This document shows, one piece after another, positions 7,718 through 16,944 of a DNA stretch of 64,000 nucleotides. The notes under the pieces were generated by a model, which saw only the letters and a program-made list of their open reading frames with translations, was not told the origin of the DNA and did no database searches. A program made the translations under genes and the position numbers. Source of the stretch: Betaproteobacteria bacterium (lineage in GTDB: Bacteria > Pseudomonadota > Gammaproteobacteria > Burkholderiales > Casimicrobiaceae); the NCBI GenBank assembly GCA_004293675.1, contig READ01000015.1, positions 1-64,000 on the forward strand, in the 5' to 3' direction. Position 1 is the stretch's first letter; each line of letters starts with the position of its first letter.

Positions 7718-8551
7718 TTAGTCAGCGCTTGATCCATCAGTCGCATCGGTAGTCGCTGAATCCAAGGAAGCCGTAGTCACCGCAACGCTGTCTAAGGCCA
7801 GCGGCGCGCCAGCCGCTGCAACGACACCAATCAAAATCGGTGGCGGCGGCGGATCGGGCACATACGGATAGACGGTGGCTTCGGTTACGACCCAATGCAC
7901 TTTGGCGTCGTGCTCTTCGTGTGGCAGTTCGTCACTCAATTGAGTTTCAAAGCAAACGCCAATTCGGGCGCAGTTATCCGCAATTTTTGCCGAGAGCCGA
8001 TCGTAGTAGCCGCCGCCCTGCCCGAGTCGTGCCAAGCCTTTGGTAAACGACAAACCAGGATAGATAACGCAATCGAGCGAGAGCGGTTCGATCGGCGAGG
8101 AGCGCGTGACATCCGGTGCGCGAATGCCGTGTTTATGTGGAATCAGCGCGTCCAAGTTCTTGATCCGCCACAGCGTCATTAAGCCCGGCACGGTGGTCAT
8201 CTTGGGATAAGCCACTGCCTTGCCGCGCTTGAGTAATTCCTTCGCCAAATCATCGGTGGCCACTTCGCTGCTGTAGTTTGCATAAAGCAAAATAGTTTTT
8301 GCGCGGTGCACGTCTGGGTGCTGCATCAAACGCTCAACAATACGGCGAACGCCAGCGTTGCGCTCTTTTTCTGACAACGCATCACGGCGCTCACGAAACG
8401 CCGCGCGCAGCCCGGGTTTAACGGGCGACGGCACTTCGGCAGCCGCCACAATATCGTCCTGCAGGGGCGGGGTTTCACCCATCTCAACGGGCGCTGCTTC
8501 GGGCTCGGGTTCTAGCACCGGTGCCAACCTATAATCGTTTTCCTGTTCCAT
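7718..8551 (-). CDS. ygfA: 5-formyltetrahydrofolate cyclo-ligase
   Basis: A 277-residue protein from the chosen ATG (MEQENDYRLAP). It uses ATP to convert 5-formyl-THF to 5,10-methenyl-THF. The core (LRAAFRERRDALS, AYPKM, and the ATP loop LGQGGGYYDR) is typical. Two features are odd. About 35 acidic/Pro residues precede the core. A C-terminal tail of about 50 residues starts with PDPPPPP and continues Ala/Thr/Ser-rich, absent from usual 180-200 residue family members. An upstream extension in frame to 8686 lies inside pepP and is rejected. Only 16 bp separate its start from the divergent pepP start. Confidence 0.92.
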   Translation of the reverse strand: MEQENDYRLAPVLEPEPEAAPVEMGETPPLQDDIVAAAEVPSPVKPGLRAAFRERRDALSEKERNAGVRRIVERLMQHPDVHRAKTILLYANYSSEVATDDLAKELLKRGKAVAYPKMTTVPGLMTLWRIKNLDALIPHKHGIRAPDVTRSSPIEPLSLDCVIYPGLSFTKGLARLGQGGGYYDRLSAKIADNCARIGVCFETQLSDELPHEEHDAKVHWVVTEATVYPYVPDPPPPPILIGVVAAAGAPLALDSVAVTTASLDSATTDATDGSSAD

Positions 8552-8567
8552 CCCGCTATTTTGGCCT

Positions 8568-9878
8568 ATGAACGCGCTTGTTGAAGTTTCCCCATACGTA
8601 AACCGCCGCGAACGCCTGTTTGCAGCCATCGGCGACGGTATCGCTATCCTGCCAACGGCACATGAGGTCAATCGCAATCGCGACACAGGCTACCTGTTCC
8701 GGCACGATAGTTATTTTTACTACCTCACCGGATTCAAAGAGCCGGAAGCGGTGTTGGTGATGCTCGGAGGCAACGAGCGAAAGGCCATCCTTTTTTGTCG
8801 CGAGAAAAATCTTGAGCGCGAAATTTGGGATGGCTACCGCTACGGTCCAGATTCCGCCCGCGAAATTTTTCAGTTCGACGAAGCACATCCCATTGAAAAA
8901 TTCAAAGAGATGTTGCCCACGCTGATGAGCGACCGTGCCGCGGTGTACAGCCCCGTTGGTATGAGCGCGCAGTGGGACGCCACAGTTTCTGAGGGCATTA
9001 ACGCAGTTCGCGCGTTGGCGCGTACCGGCGTCGGCGCACCGTCGTCGGTCATCGATGTGCACGCGATTGTTGATGACATGCGCTTAATCAAAGACGCGCA
9101 CGAAATTGCGATCATGCGCCGCGCTGCTGAGATTTCTTCGCACGCTCATGCTCGTGCCATGAAAACCGCACGTCCCGGCCAATACGAGTATCAGGTCGAA
9201 GCGGAATTGATGCACGAATTCGTGCGGAACGGTTCGCGGGCGCCAGCCTACAACCATATCGTCGCTAGCGGGCCGAACGCTTGCGTGTTGCATTACAACG
9301 ACTCGAATCGCTTGATGAAGGACGGTGACCTGTTGCTGATCGATGCAGGCTGCGAATACGAGGGCTATGCCAGCGACATCACACGTACCTTTCCCATAAA
9401 CGGCAAATTCACGGGCCCACAAAAGGATGTTTACGAGGCTGTGCTCAAAGCGCAACTTGCCTGTATGGACGTGCTGAAGCCGGGCACGCCGTTTCACAAA
9501 TACCACGACGTCGCGACCGAATCGCTGGCGCAATCAATGCTCGATTTGGGATTGCTTAAGGGCTCGCTAGCTCAGGTGCTCGAAGAGAAAACCTACATGA
9601 AGTTCTACATGCACCGCGCCGGTCATTGGATCGGAATGGATGTTCATGACGCTGGCGCGTACCGCGTGAAAGGCGAATCGCAAACGCTCCGAGCGGGCAT
9701 GGTTGTGACCAACGAACCGGGGCTCTACATTCGCCCGGATGCCGATGTACCGGAGCACTTTTGGAACATTGGTGTGCGCATCGAAGACGATGTGCTCATC
9801 ACCGCCACGGGTAACGACAACTTAACGATTAAAACGCCAAAGACGGTCGCTGAGGTTGAGGCGGCGTGTGCCGGCTAG
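8568..9878 (+). CDS. pepP: Xaa-Pro aminopeptidase
   Basis: A 436-residue aminopeptidase P that removes an N-terminal residue preceding proline, with two Mn ions. The N-terminal AMP_N domain begins YVNRRERLFAAIGDG. The creatinase-fold domain carries the five ligands within LIDAGCEYEGYASDITR (Asp, Asp), GHWIGMDVHD (His), TNEPGLYI (Glu) and GVRIEDD (Glu). A ubiH-like gene follows, as in the E. coli ubiH-pepP neighbourhood. Confidence 0.97.
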   Translation: MNALVEVSPYVNRRERLFAAIGDGIAILPTAHEVNRNRDTGYLFRHDSYFYYLTGFKEPEAVLVMLGGNERKAILFCREKNLEREIWDGYRYGPDSAREIFQFDEAHPIEKFKEMLPTLMSDRAAVYSPVGMSAQWDATVSEGINAVRALARTGVGAPSSVIDVHAIVDDMRLIKDAHEIAIMRRAAEISSHAHARAMKTARPGQYEYQVEAELMHEFVRNGSRAPAYNHIVASGPNACVLHYNDSNRLMKDGDLLLIDAGCEYEGYASDITRTFPINGKFTGPQKDVYEAVLKAQLACMDVLKPGTPFHKYHDVATESLAQSMLDLGLLKGSLAQVLEEKTYMKFYMHRAGHWIGMDVHDAGAYRVKGESQTLRAGMVVTNEPGLYIRPDADVPEHFWNIGVRIEDDVLITATGNDNLTIKTPKTVAEVEAACAG

Positions 9879-9883
9879 ATTAC

Positions 9884-9950
9884 TTGTAGGAGCGGTTCCA
9901 CCGCGATAGCGCTCCATGCACAGATTATCGCGGCAGAGCCGCTCCTACAA
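9884..9950. repeat. REP-like inverted pair (TGTAGGAGCGG family)
   Basis: The arms at 9884-9906 and 9928-9950 carry TTGTAGGAGCGGTTCCACC and its near reverse complement around a 21 bp loop. Sister pairs are at 35863-35982 and 40998-41079. It lies between pepP and the ubiH-like gene, where it could act as an mRNA-stabilising or attenuating hairpin. Confidence 0.88.
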
Positions 9951-9961
9951 ATAGCGAGCCG

Positions 9962-11113
9962 ATGAAAACCATCATCATCGGCGGCGGCCCGGTGGGCCTC
10001 GCCACAGCCCTTGCACTCAAAGAACGCGGTGCAACGAACGACATTACCGTCGTCGAAGCCACGCCGCTCGGCGCTGAGAAATTCTCTGATCGAAACATCG
10101 CGCTATCGGCCGCCTCTTGGCGATTTTTGTCCCGGGTCGGTGTTGATGTCGCACGAGACCAGCGCGCTTCCATTGAAACCGTTGAAATCTCTCAACGCGG
10201 CGCATTCGGATTGCTTAGTCTTAATGCCAGCGACGTCGGCACGAACGAGCTGGGGGCTGCCACGCCCTACCCTGCGCTAAAAAACGCGCTCAATGACGCA
10301 CTGGCTAAGACCGCGATCGCCGTTCATCACGGTGCTACAGTCACTGCGATTGAGCCGGTCGCACAGCACGCGCTCGTTTATCTCGCCTCTGGCGAGCAGT
10401 TGCGCGGCGATTGCATCGCGTTGGCCGACGGCGCTGGATCGGATACGAATCTGGTGCCCGCGTTCAAGCGAACCGAGCGCAATTCCGGTCAAACCGGAAT
10501 CATCACTCGCGTACAGCCAACGCGTCCGAGACCGGGCGTCGCGTTTGAGCGCTTTACTCCCGGCGGTGCGCTGGCACTGATCCCGCGCGCCGACGGACAA
10601 TGGACCGTAATTTGGGCGCGACCAAACGCGAGCGGCGAGCACATGCTCGCAATCGATGATGAGAGTTTTTCGCGCGAATTGAATGCCGCGTTCGGCAGCA
10701 GTATGGGCGCGCTCAATCTCACCGCTAAGCGAACCAGCTACCCGTTGTCGTGGCGCTTTGTAGAGCCGCGCGTCGCGGGCTGCATCGCTGCACTGGGGAA
10801 CGCGGCGCAAGGTCTGCATCCCGTGGCGGCGCAGGGATTAAATCTGGGCCTGCGGGATGCAGATTCGTTCGCCATACATCTCGCTCATGCCAATGCACGG
10901 GGTTCAACTCAGAGCGTGAGCGCGGCGCTTGCCGCCTTCGCGAGAGGACGCGCCGTTGATCGCGTGACCAGCATCGGATTCACTGGCGTACTCACCTACG
11001 CGTTTGATCGTGGCGGATGGTTGGCTGACGTACCTCGCGGGCTCGGGCTCACTGCGCTACAACTTTTTCCGCCGTTGAAACGCGAGCTGATTGCGCGCTT
11101 GGCTTTGGCTTAG
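9962..11113 (+). CDS. ubiH: UbiH-family FAD-dependent monooxygenase
   Basis: A 383-residue flavoprotein hydroxylase of the UbiH/UbiF/VisC family, which adds hydroxyl groups to the ubiquinone ring. The N-terminal IIGGGPVGLATALAL is the FAD-binding Rossmann motif. ADGAGSD is the middle GD-type motif. ALGNAAQGLHPVAAQGLNLG is the family second FAD motif, with Gln and Ala where His and Gly are more common. The ring position hydroxylated cannot be assigned from sequence; the symbol rests on the pepP neighbour. Coq7 at 22.3 kb supplies a further hydroxylation step. Confidence 0.85.
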   Translation: MKTIIIGGGPVGLATALALKERGATNDITVVEATPLGAEKFSDRNIALSAASWRFLSRVGVDVARDQRASIETVEISQRGAFGLLSLNASDVGTNELGAATPYPALKNALNDALAKTAIAVHHGATVTAIEPVAQHALVYLASGEQLRGDCIALADGAGSDTNLVPAFKRTERNSGQTGIITRVQPTRPRPGVAFERFTPGGALALIPRADGQWTVIWARPNASGEHMLAIDDESFSRELNAAFGSSMGALNLTAKRTSYPLSWRFVEPRVAGCIAALGNAAQGLHPVAAQGLNLGLRDADSFAIHLAHANARGSTQSVSAALAAFARGRAVDRVTSIGFTGVLTYAFDRGGWLADVPRGLGLTALQLFPPLKRELIARLALA

Positions 11114-11160
11114 CGAGCGACTACCCGTGCCGCGCTATTGCGTGTTGCCAACGCTGAGTC

Positions 11161-11259
11161 TTTGACGCGGATTCACGCAGATTGACGGCTCGCATCGTCC
11201 CAATCTAGCGGCCCCAAATTGGAGCAACCTCCTTTATCCGTGTACACCTGCGTCAAAGA
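11161..11259. repeat. Degenerate GACGCAGATT-family inverted repeat
   Basis: The left end reads TTTGACGCGGATTCACGCAG and the right end closes with CCTGCGTCAAAG. The arms are less well conserved than at 7476-7702. The element is in the 303 bp gap before dusB. The rest of the gap holds a likely promoter and no gene. Confidence 0.55.
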
Positions 11260-11364
11260 TTTGTCTCCGCTCGCCCGTGGAAAAATTCCTGCACCACATT
11301 TCGCACAAAAAATCAACGCTGAAATTCCAGAATTTTGTGCCTAAATTTCGAGCACAAAGCTCGC

Positions 11365-11370
11365 TATAAT
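11365..11370 (+). promoter_or_regulatory. Perfect -10 box upstream of dusB-fis
   Basis: A consensus TATAAT lies 47 bp upstream of the dusB start in an AT-rich stretch. No good -35 sits at the right distance (TAAATT at 11342 is the best-placed hexamer). dusB-fis promoters are growth-rate controlled in enterobacteria; whether this one is cannot be seen here. Confidence 0.45.
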
Positions 11371-11416
11371 TTCTCCTCCTCGCTCATTCCCCACCAAAGA
11401 TTTTTTCGCACCCATC

Positions 11417-12469
11417 ATGCTGCGCATAGGCCCTTATTCCCTCAAAAATCGGCTCGTGATCGCGCCGATGGCTGGGGTCACTGATCGGCCGTTTCGGAAA
11501 CTGTGTCGGCAATTCGGTGCGGGCTATGCGGTGAGCGAAATGCTCGCATCGAAACCCGAGCTGTGGCAAACACCGAAATCAATGTGGCGGATGAATTTCG
11601 AGGGTGAGAGCGCGCCCATTGCCGTACAAATCGCTGGCGGTGATCCCGCGATGATGGCTGAAGCCGCACGATTCAATGTCTCGCGCGGCGCGCAGATCAT
11701 TGACATCAACATGGGTTGTCCGAAGAAAAAGGTCTGCAAGGCCGACGCGGGCTCAGCGTTGCTTCGTGACGAGGCCCTGGTGCAGCGAATTCTCGAGGCT
11801 GTGGTCAACGCCGTTGACGTGCCGGTTACCTTGAAAACGCGTACAGGCTGGAGCCCCGATAACAACAACGCCATTCGCATCGCTCGAATTGCCGAAGCCG
11901 CTGGCATTCGTGCGCTTACGCTGCACGGTCGCTCGCGTGCGTGCGGTTTTATCGACGGCACTGTGGAATATGACAGCATTAAAGCCGTCAAAGCTGCGGT
12001 GTCAATTCCAGTGATCGCCAACGGCGACATCGACTCGCCACAAAAGGCAAAAGCGGTACTCGATTACACCGGCGCAGACGCCGTGATGATCGGTCGTGCG
12101 GCGCAGGGTCGCCCATGGATTTTTCGTGACGCCGATTTCTTTTTCGAAACGAATCGTTTGCCCGATGCGCCTAGCGTTTCCGAAGTCGCAACGCTGCTCT
12201 GTGCTCACTTGGACGATCACTACAGTCTTTACGGTGAATTCACGGGCGTGCGCAGCGCTCGCAAGCACATCGGTTGGTACACCGAAGGTTTGCCCGAGGG
12301 TGAACTGTTTCGCGATGCACTAAATCTTCTCGACAACACGGCGGCGCAGTTCGCTGCCGTTCAACACTATTTCTCACAACTCGCTGATCGCTATGAGCGT
12401 TTGCCGGTGGAGGCGTATCGCTTTGATGGCGGTCACGAGCTCTTCGGTTCGCCCACGACCTTGCACTAA
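11417..12469 (+). CDS. dusB: tRNA-dihydrouridine synthase B
   Basis: A 350-residue FMN-dependent TIM-barrel enzyme that reduces uridines in the tRNA D-loop. Features are LVIAPMAGVTDRPFR at the N-terminus, the catalytic-cysteine motif NMGCPKKKVCKADAGSAL, and TLHGRSRACGF and VMIGRAAQGRPWIF in the phosphate-binding part of the barrel. fis follows after 17 bp, the conserved dusB-fis operon. The start 2 kb after ubiH is preceded by a TATAAT box. Confidence 0.97.
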   Translation: MLRIGPYSLKNRLVIAPMAGVTDRPFRKLCRQFGAGYAVSEMLASKPELWQTPKSMWRMNFEGESAPIAVQIAGGDPAMMAEAARFNVSRGAQIIDINMGCPKKKVCKADAGSALLRDEALVQRILEAVVNAVDVPVTLKTRTGWSPDNNNAIRIARIAEAAGIRALTLHGRSRACGFIDGTVEYDSIKAVKAAVSIPVIANGDIDSPQKAKAVLDYTGADAVMIGRAAQGRPWIFRDADFFFETNRLPDAPSVSEVATLLCAHLDDHYSLYGEFTGVRSARKHIGWYTEGLPEGELFRDALNLLDNTAAQFAAVQHYFSQLADRYERLPVEAYRFDGGHELFGSPTTLH

Positions 12470-12486
12470 ATCAAGAAAAACACTGA

Positions 12487-12747
12487 ATGAAACGCGCCAA
12501 ACTTAATGGACACGCCGCGATTGCCGACGCGGTCAATCACTCGCTCAACGAATACATCGAACGCCTTGATGGCGAACCGGCTGACAACTTATACGACTTG
12601 GTTATTGGCAGCGTAGAAAAAACCTTAATTGCGGACGTGATGACGCGCGCCAAAAACAATCAATCCGAAGCCGCGAGCATGCTTGGCATCAATCGCAACA
12701 CACTCCGCGCGAAGCTCGACAAATACAAAATCAAGACCAGCGTATGA
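12487..12747 (+). CDS. fis: Fis family DNA-binding protein
   Basis: An 86-residue protein whose C-terminal helix-turn-helix ([19 protein letters not shown] then [14 protein letters not shown]) is diagnostic of the Fis/NtrC C-terminal family. It is slightly shorter at the N-terminus than enterobacterial Fis, as is usual in betaproteobacteria. Its stop overlaps the purH start (ATGA), and dusB lies 17 bp upstream, so the three genes form one operon. Confidence 0.95.
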   Translation: MKRAKLNGHAAIADAVNHSLNEYIERLDGEPADNLYDLVIGSVEKTLIADVMTRAKNNQSEAASMLGINRNTLRAKLDKYKIKTSV

Positions 12748-14318
12748 ATCGCAAAATCACCCGTGCACTGCTCTCCGTTTCCGACAAAACGGGATTGCTT
12801 GATTTCGCCAAAACACTGAGCGCACATGGTGTGGAGCTGCTCTCAACGGGCGGTACGGCGAAATTGATTCGTGATGCCGGACTGGCAGTGATTGATGTTG
12901 GCGATTACACCGGTTTCCCGGAAATGCTTGATGGTCGCGTCAAAACACTGCACCCAAAAGTGCATGGCGGAATTTTGGCTAATCGCTTGTTGCCAGAGCA
13001 CATGAGCGCGGTGAACACCGCTCAGATTCCTTTGATTGATCTAGTGGTCGTCAATCTCTATCCGTTTCGCGAGACGGTCGCCAAGCCCGGCTGCTCGCTC
13101 GAAGACGCCATCGAAAACATCGACATCGGTGGACCAACAATGGTGCGCGCCGCAGCGAAAAATTGGGAAGGTGTGGCAATCGTCGTCGACAGCGGTGACT
13201 ACGATTGCTTAACCCAAGAATTGAATGAGCATGCGGGCGCGCTGTCCCGCAAAACTCGCTTTGCATTGGCCAAAAAGGCGTTTACTCACACGGCCGCGTA
13301 CGACGCGGCAATCGGCAACTATCTAACCTGCCGCGAACTCGAGGGCGAGCCGCGCGCTTATCCCGATGTGCTCACCTTGCAATGGACCAAGGCGCAAGAC
13401 ATGCGCTACGGTGAAAATCCGCACCAAAGCGCTGCGTTTTATCGCGATGAAACACCCGCATCCGGCACGCTGTCGCGCTATCAGCAATTGCAAGGCAAAG
13501 AACTTTCATACAACAACGTGGCAGACGCCGACGCGGCGTGGGAATGCGTTCGCTCGTTTGCCGACACCTGTTGCGTGATCGTGAAGCATGCCAATCCATG
13601 TGGCGTGGCGCTTGGCGAGTCAACGCTCTCGGCCTACAACCGTGCATTTGCAACCGATCCAACGTCTGCGTTTGGCGGCATCATTTCGTTTAATCGCACC
13701 GTTGATGCGACCACAGCCGAAGCGGTCAGCAAACAGTTTCTCGAGGTGCTGATCGCGCCCGATTACACGCCCGAGGCGCTGGAGCTTCTGACGAAAAAGA
13801 CCAATGTTCGCGTACTCAAAGTGCCGATGAAAGCGCTACACGAAAGCGCGAATGTGTTGGAGCTAAAGCGCGTCGGTGGTGGCGTTTTGGTGCAAAGCGC
13901 GGACACGCATCAGCTTGACTCAAGTGCACTCAAGACGGTGACTGCGAAAGCGCCGACTGCTCAACAACTGCAAGACATGCAGTTCGTTTGGCAGGTCGCG
14001 AAGTTTGTGAAATCCAATGCGATTGTGTTCGCGAAAGATGGGCGGACACTTGGCATTGGTGCTGGGCAAATGTCTCGGTTGGATTCTGCGCGGATCGCGA
14101 AAATCAAAGCTGAGCATGCAGGTCTGACGCTTCAAGATTCAGTCGCGGCGAGTGACGCGTTCTTTCCATTCCGCGATGGCCTTGATGTGTTGGCCGACGC
14201 GGGTGCGATCGCAGTGATCCAACCCGGCGGAAGCATGCGTGATGACGAAGTCATCGCAGCGGCCAATGAGCGCGGCGTAGCGATGGTGACGACGGGTGTT
14301 CGGCACTTTCGCCACTAA
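12744..14318 (+). CDS. purH: Bifunctional AICAR transformylase / IMP cyclohydrolase
   Basis: A 524-residue enzyme for the last two steps of IMP synthesis. The N-terminal MGS-fold cyclohydrolase has [15 protein letters not shown] and [14 protein letters not shown]. The C-terminal transformylase has the Lys-His catalytic segment [12 protein letters not shown] and ends with [10 protein letters not shown]. It overlaps fis by 4 bp. The gap to purD is filled by repeats, so purD may need its own promoter. Confidence 0.98.
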   Translation: MNRKITRALLSVSDKTGLLDFAKTLSAHGVELLSTGGTAKLIRDAGLAVIDVGDYTGFPEMLDGRVKTLHPKVHGGILANRLLPEHMSAVNTAQIPLIDLVVVNLYPFRETVAKPGCSLEDAIENIDIGGPTMVRAAAKNWEGVAIVVDSGDYDCLTQELNEHAGALSRKTRFALAKKAFTHTAAYDAAIGNYLTCRELEGEPRAYPDVLTLQWTKAQDMRYGENPHQSAAFYRDETPASGTLSRYQQLQGKELSYNNVADADAAWECVRSFADTCCVIVKHANPCGVALGESTLSAYNRAFATDPTSAFGGIISFNRTVDATTAEAVSKQFLEVLIAPDYTPEALELLTKKTNVRVLKVPMKALHESANVLELKRVGGGVLVQSADTHQLDSSALKTVTAKAPTAQQLQDMQFVWQVAKFVKSNAIVFAKDGRTLGIGAGQMSRLDSARIAKIKAEHAGLTLQDSVAASDAFFPFRDGLDVLADAGAIAVIQPGGSMRDDEVIAAANERGVAMVTTGVRHFRH

Positions 14319-14325
14319 CGTGGCG

Positions 14326-14521
14326 AAGGACGAATGACCAATGACGAATGACGTGACAACAAGGACGAGAGACGAATGACGAAAGATTTAAAAACAAGGA
14401 CGAATGACGAATGACGAATGACGCAAAGCTTCGCGAACATCGTCGGTCGAATCAAGATCGGTCATGCGCGAAGAAAACTGATCGCGCACCGTTTCGTCCT
14501 TCGTCCTTCGTCTTTCGTCCT
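14326..14521. repeat. GACGAATGAC-family repeat cluster
   Basis: A left block (14326-14423) holds several direct copies of GGACGAATGAC / CAATGACGAATGACG. After a 70 bp interval, the right block (14491-14521) reads TTTCGTCCTTCGTCCTTCGT, the inverse sense. The unit count and spacing are irregular. It occupies the purH-purD gap; no gene or purine riboswitch was recognised there. Confidence 0.85.
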
Positions 14522-14535
14522 GCGCAAAGCGCAAC

Positions 14536-15804
14536 ATGAAAGTATTAGTCATCGGCTCGGGCGGACGCGAACACGCTCTGGCTTGGAAACTCGCGCAAAG
14601 CCCTCGAATTCAAAAGATTATTGTTGCACCGGGCAACGCGGGCACAGCGCGTGAGCACAACTGCGAAAACGCGCTGGCGAGCAACGTCAACGAATGGCTT
14701 GCACTAGCGCGCAATGAGAAAGTGGGTTTCACTGTGGTCGGCCCCGAAGTGCCGCTGGCGGCCGGTGTGGTCGATGCGTTTCGCGCCGAGGGCCTAAAGA
14801 TATTTGGCCCAACGCAGCAAGCCGCACAGCTCGAATCATCAAAGGACTTTGCCAAGGCGTTCATGAAGCGCCACGGCATTCCAACGTCAAGCTACGAAAC
14901 ATTTACCGATATCAACGCCGCGCACGCCCACATCGACAGGGTCGGTGCGCCTATCGTGATTAAGGCCGATGGTTTGGCCTCGGGCAAAGGCGTGGTCGTT
15001 GCGCAAACGAGCGACGAGGCGCATGCGGCCATCGACATGATGCTCGCCGATAACAAATACGGTGCGGCGGGTGCGCGCGTGGTGATCGAAGAATTCATGG
15101 TCGGTGAAGAGGCCAGTTTTATCGTGATGGTCGACGGCAAAAACATCGTTGCCATGGCCACTAGTCAAGACCACAAGCGGCTGCTCGACGGCGATATCGG
15201 CCCCAACACAGGCGGTATGGGGGCCTATTCGCCCGCACCTGTAGTGACTCCCGCGGTCAATGCGCGCATCATGCGAGAAATCATTGGGCCCACAGTCAGC
15301 GGCATGGCCAAAGACGGCATTACTTACAGCGGATTTTTATACGCCGGCGTGATGATCGATGAATCGGGTGCGCCGCGCGTTGTCGAATTCAATTGTCGCT
15401 TCGGCGACCCGGAAACACAGCCCATCATGATGCGGCTGAAGACTGATTTGGTTGATTTGATTGAGCATGGCATCAACGGCACGCTCGATCAAATTAACGC
15501 GGAATGGGATCGGCGTGTCGCGTTGGGCGTGGTGATGGCGGCGGGCGGTTATCCCGATGCACCCACGCAGGGCGACACCATTCATAACTTGCCGGCCGAC
15601 GCTGAGGACGCCAAAGTATTTCACGCTGGAACGGCCATGTCGGGCGGTGATGTGGTGACCGCAGGCGGTCGAGTGCTCTGCGTCACTGCGCTGGGTGACA
15701 AAGTCTCCATCGCACAAAAGCGCGCCTATGAAGTCGCCGAGCAGATCAAGTTTGCTGGCGCACAGATGCGACGTGATATCGGCTGGAGAGCGATCAAGCG
15801 ATGA
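14536..15804 (+). CDS. purD: Phosphoribosylamine-glycine ligase
   Basis: A 422-residue GAR synthetase, the second step of purine synthesis. The N-terminal [17 protein letters not shown], the ATP-grasp loop region [14 protein letters not shown] and [14 protein letters not shown] are all present. The C-terminal RDIGWRAI is typical. The stop overlaps the hemF start (ATGA), so the two are translationally coupled. Confidence 0.98.
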   Translation: MKVLVIGSGGREHALAWKLAQSPRIQKIIVAPGNAGTAREHNCENALASNVNEWLALARNEKVGFTVVGPEVPLAAGVVDAFRAEGLKIFGPTQQAAQLESSKDFAKAFMKRHGIPTSSYETFTDINAAHAHIDRVGAPIVIKADGLASGKGVVVAQTSDEAHAAIDMMLADNKYGAAGARVVIEEFMVGEEASFIVMVDGKNIVAMATSQDHKRLLDGDIGPNTGGMGAYSPAPVVTPAVNARIMREIIGPTVSGMAKDGITYSGFLYAGVMIDESGAPRVVEFNCRFGDPETQPIMMRLKTDLVDLIEHGINGTLDQINAEWDRRVALGVVMAAGGYPDAPTQGDTIHNLPADAEDAKVFHAGTAMSGGDVVTAGGRVLCVTALGDKVSIAQKRAYEVAEQIKFAGAQMRRDIGWRAIKR

Positions 15805-16811
15805 ACACGAATAACTCCCTCCCCCCGGGGGGGAGGGCTGGGGAGAGGGTATCGGATACGTCGCTCTCCTCGTCATCGCACCACCCTCTCCCCCACCCCT
15901 CCCCTCCAGGGGAAGGGGAAATACAGCGCGTCCGCGCCTATTTACGCAGCTTGCAAAGCTCAATGGTCAGCGCACTCGAAGTATCGGACGGCGGCACGTT
16001 TATTCAAGATGAATGGACGCGGCCGGAAGGCGGTGGTGGCATCTCTCGTTTGATCGAAGGCGGCGCGGTGATCGAGCGCGGCGGCGTCAATTTTTCGCAC
16101 GTGATGGGCAGCAAAATGCCGCCGTCCGCCACTGCGCAGCGCCCTGAGCTCGCTGGCGCGAGTTGGCAAGCGATGGGCGTCTCGCTCGTGATGCATCCAC
16201 GAAATCCGTATGCGCCGACCACGCATCTGAATGTGCGTTTTTTCATTGCAACGCCTGCGCACGGAGAACCCGTGTGGTGGTTCGGTGGCGGTATGGATTT
16301 AACGCCGTACTACGGCTTTGAAGACGATGCGATTCATTGGCACACACAAGCGCGCGCGGCGCTGGTGCCCTTTGGCGATGACTACTACCCAAAATTCAAA
16401 GCACATTGCGATCAGTATTTTTTCTTGAAGCATCGCAGTGAGCCGCGCGGCATCGGCGGCACATTTTTCGACGATTTCAACGCCCTCGGCTTTGAGCAAA
16501 GCTTTGCGTTGATGCAATCGGTGGGCAATCATTTTGTGCCGGGCTATTTGCCGATTCTTGAACGTCGCAAAGGCATGTCGTACGGCGACACCGAGCGCGA
16601 TTGGCAGCTCTATCGCCGGGGACGATACGTCGAATTCAACCTGGTGTGGGATCGAGGCACGCTCTTTGGCTTGCAATCGAATGGTCGCACCGAGGCAATC
16701 TTGATGAGCATGCCGCCGGAGGTGCGTTGGCAGTACATGCGCGCGCCCGAGGCGGGTACGCCAGAGCATCGTTTGTTGACCAAATTTTTGGTGGCGCGGG
16801 ATTGGGTTTAG
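15801..16811 (+). CDS. hemF: Oxygen-dependent coproporphyrinogen III oxidase
   Basis: A 336-residue HemF that decarboxylates coproporphyrinogen III using O2. The family core begins at about residue 40 ([17 protein letters not shown]) and includes [37 protein letters not shown] and the end [20 protein letters not shown]. coli HemF is about 300 residues long. The extra 35 N-terminal residues ([11 protein letters not shown] through [10 protein letters not shown]) are translated from a G/C-run repeat at 15815-15920 that lies in frame after the coupled start. No alternative ATG lies between the repeat and the core until the Met near residue 55, inside the conserved region. Confidence 0.96.
   Translation: MNTNNSLPPGGRAGERVSDTSLSSSSHHPLPHPSPPGEGEIQRVRAYLRSLQSSMVSALEVSDGGTFIQDEWTRPEGGGGISRLIEGGAVIERGGVNFSHVMGSKMPPSATAQRPELAGASWQAMGVSLVMHPRNPYAPTTHLNVRFFIATPAHGEPVWWFGGGMDLTPYYGFEDDAIHWHTQARAALVPFGDDYYPKFKAHCDQYFFLKHRSEPRGIGGTFFDDFNALGFEQSFALMQSVGNHFVPGYLPILERRKGMSYGDTERDWQLYRRGRYVEFNLVWDRGTLFGLQSNGRTEAILMSMPPEVRWQYMRAPEAGTPEHRLLTKFLVARDWV
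15815..15920. repeat. G/C-run inverted repeat inside the 5' end of hemF
   Basis: The left unit CTCCCCCCGGGGGGGAG and the right unit CCCCTCCAGGGGAAGGGG are joined by about 30 bp, with the GGGGAGAGGG / CCCTCTCCCC flanks facing each other. The whole element is translated as the N-terminal extension of HemF. Confidence 0.88.
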
Positions 16812-16814
16812 TTT

Positions 16815-16887
16815 TGCCACAGATTTCACAGATGAACACAGATTGTGAGCGGCACAAAATCAGTGTTCATCTGTGAAATCTGTGGCA
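16815..16887. repeat. 25 bp perfect inverted repeat after hemF
   Basis: The arms TGCCACAGATTTCACAGATG plus AACAC (16815-16839) and their exact complement (16863-16887) enclose a 23 bp loop. It is related in wording to the GACGCAGATT family. It could serve as a hairpin 3' of hemF, though no U-run follows. It also explains why an open frame for the next gene extends artificially upstream. Confidence 0.88.
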
Positions 16888-16944
16888 GAAATACTTCAGT
16901 TTCTACCGTACACAACCCTTTTTGACGCAGCAGAAGTAGCTCGT

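Noticed and set aside
8552-8686. Longer N-terminus for the cyclo-ligase
   Set aside because: The extension is antisense to the conserved start of pepP and has Arg/Ser-rich non-conserved sequence.
14326-14521. Possible CRISPR-like array of GACGAATGAC units
   Set aside because: Units are 7-11 bp, irregularly spaced, lack unique spacers of constant length and have an inverted block on the far side. No cas gene is near.
14319-14535. Purine riboswitch or PurR site before purD
   Set aside because: The gap is made of repeat units. No aptamer core or PurR palindrome could be recognised.
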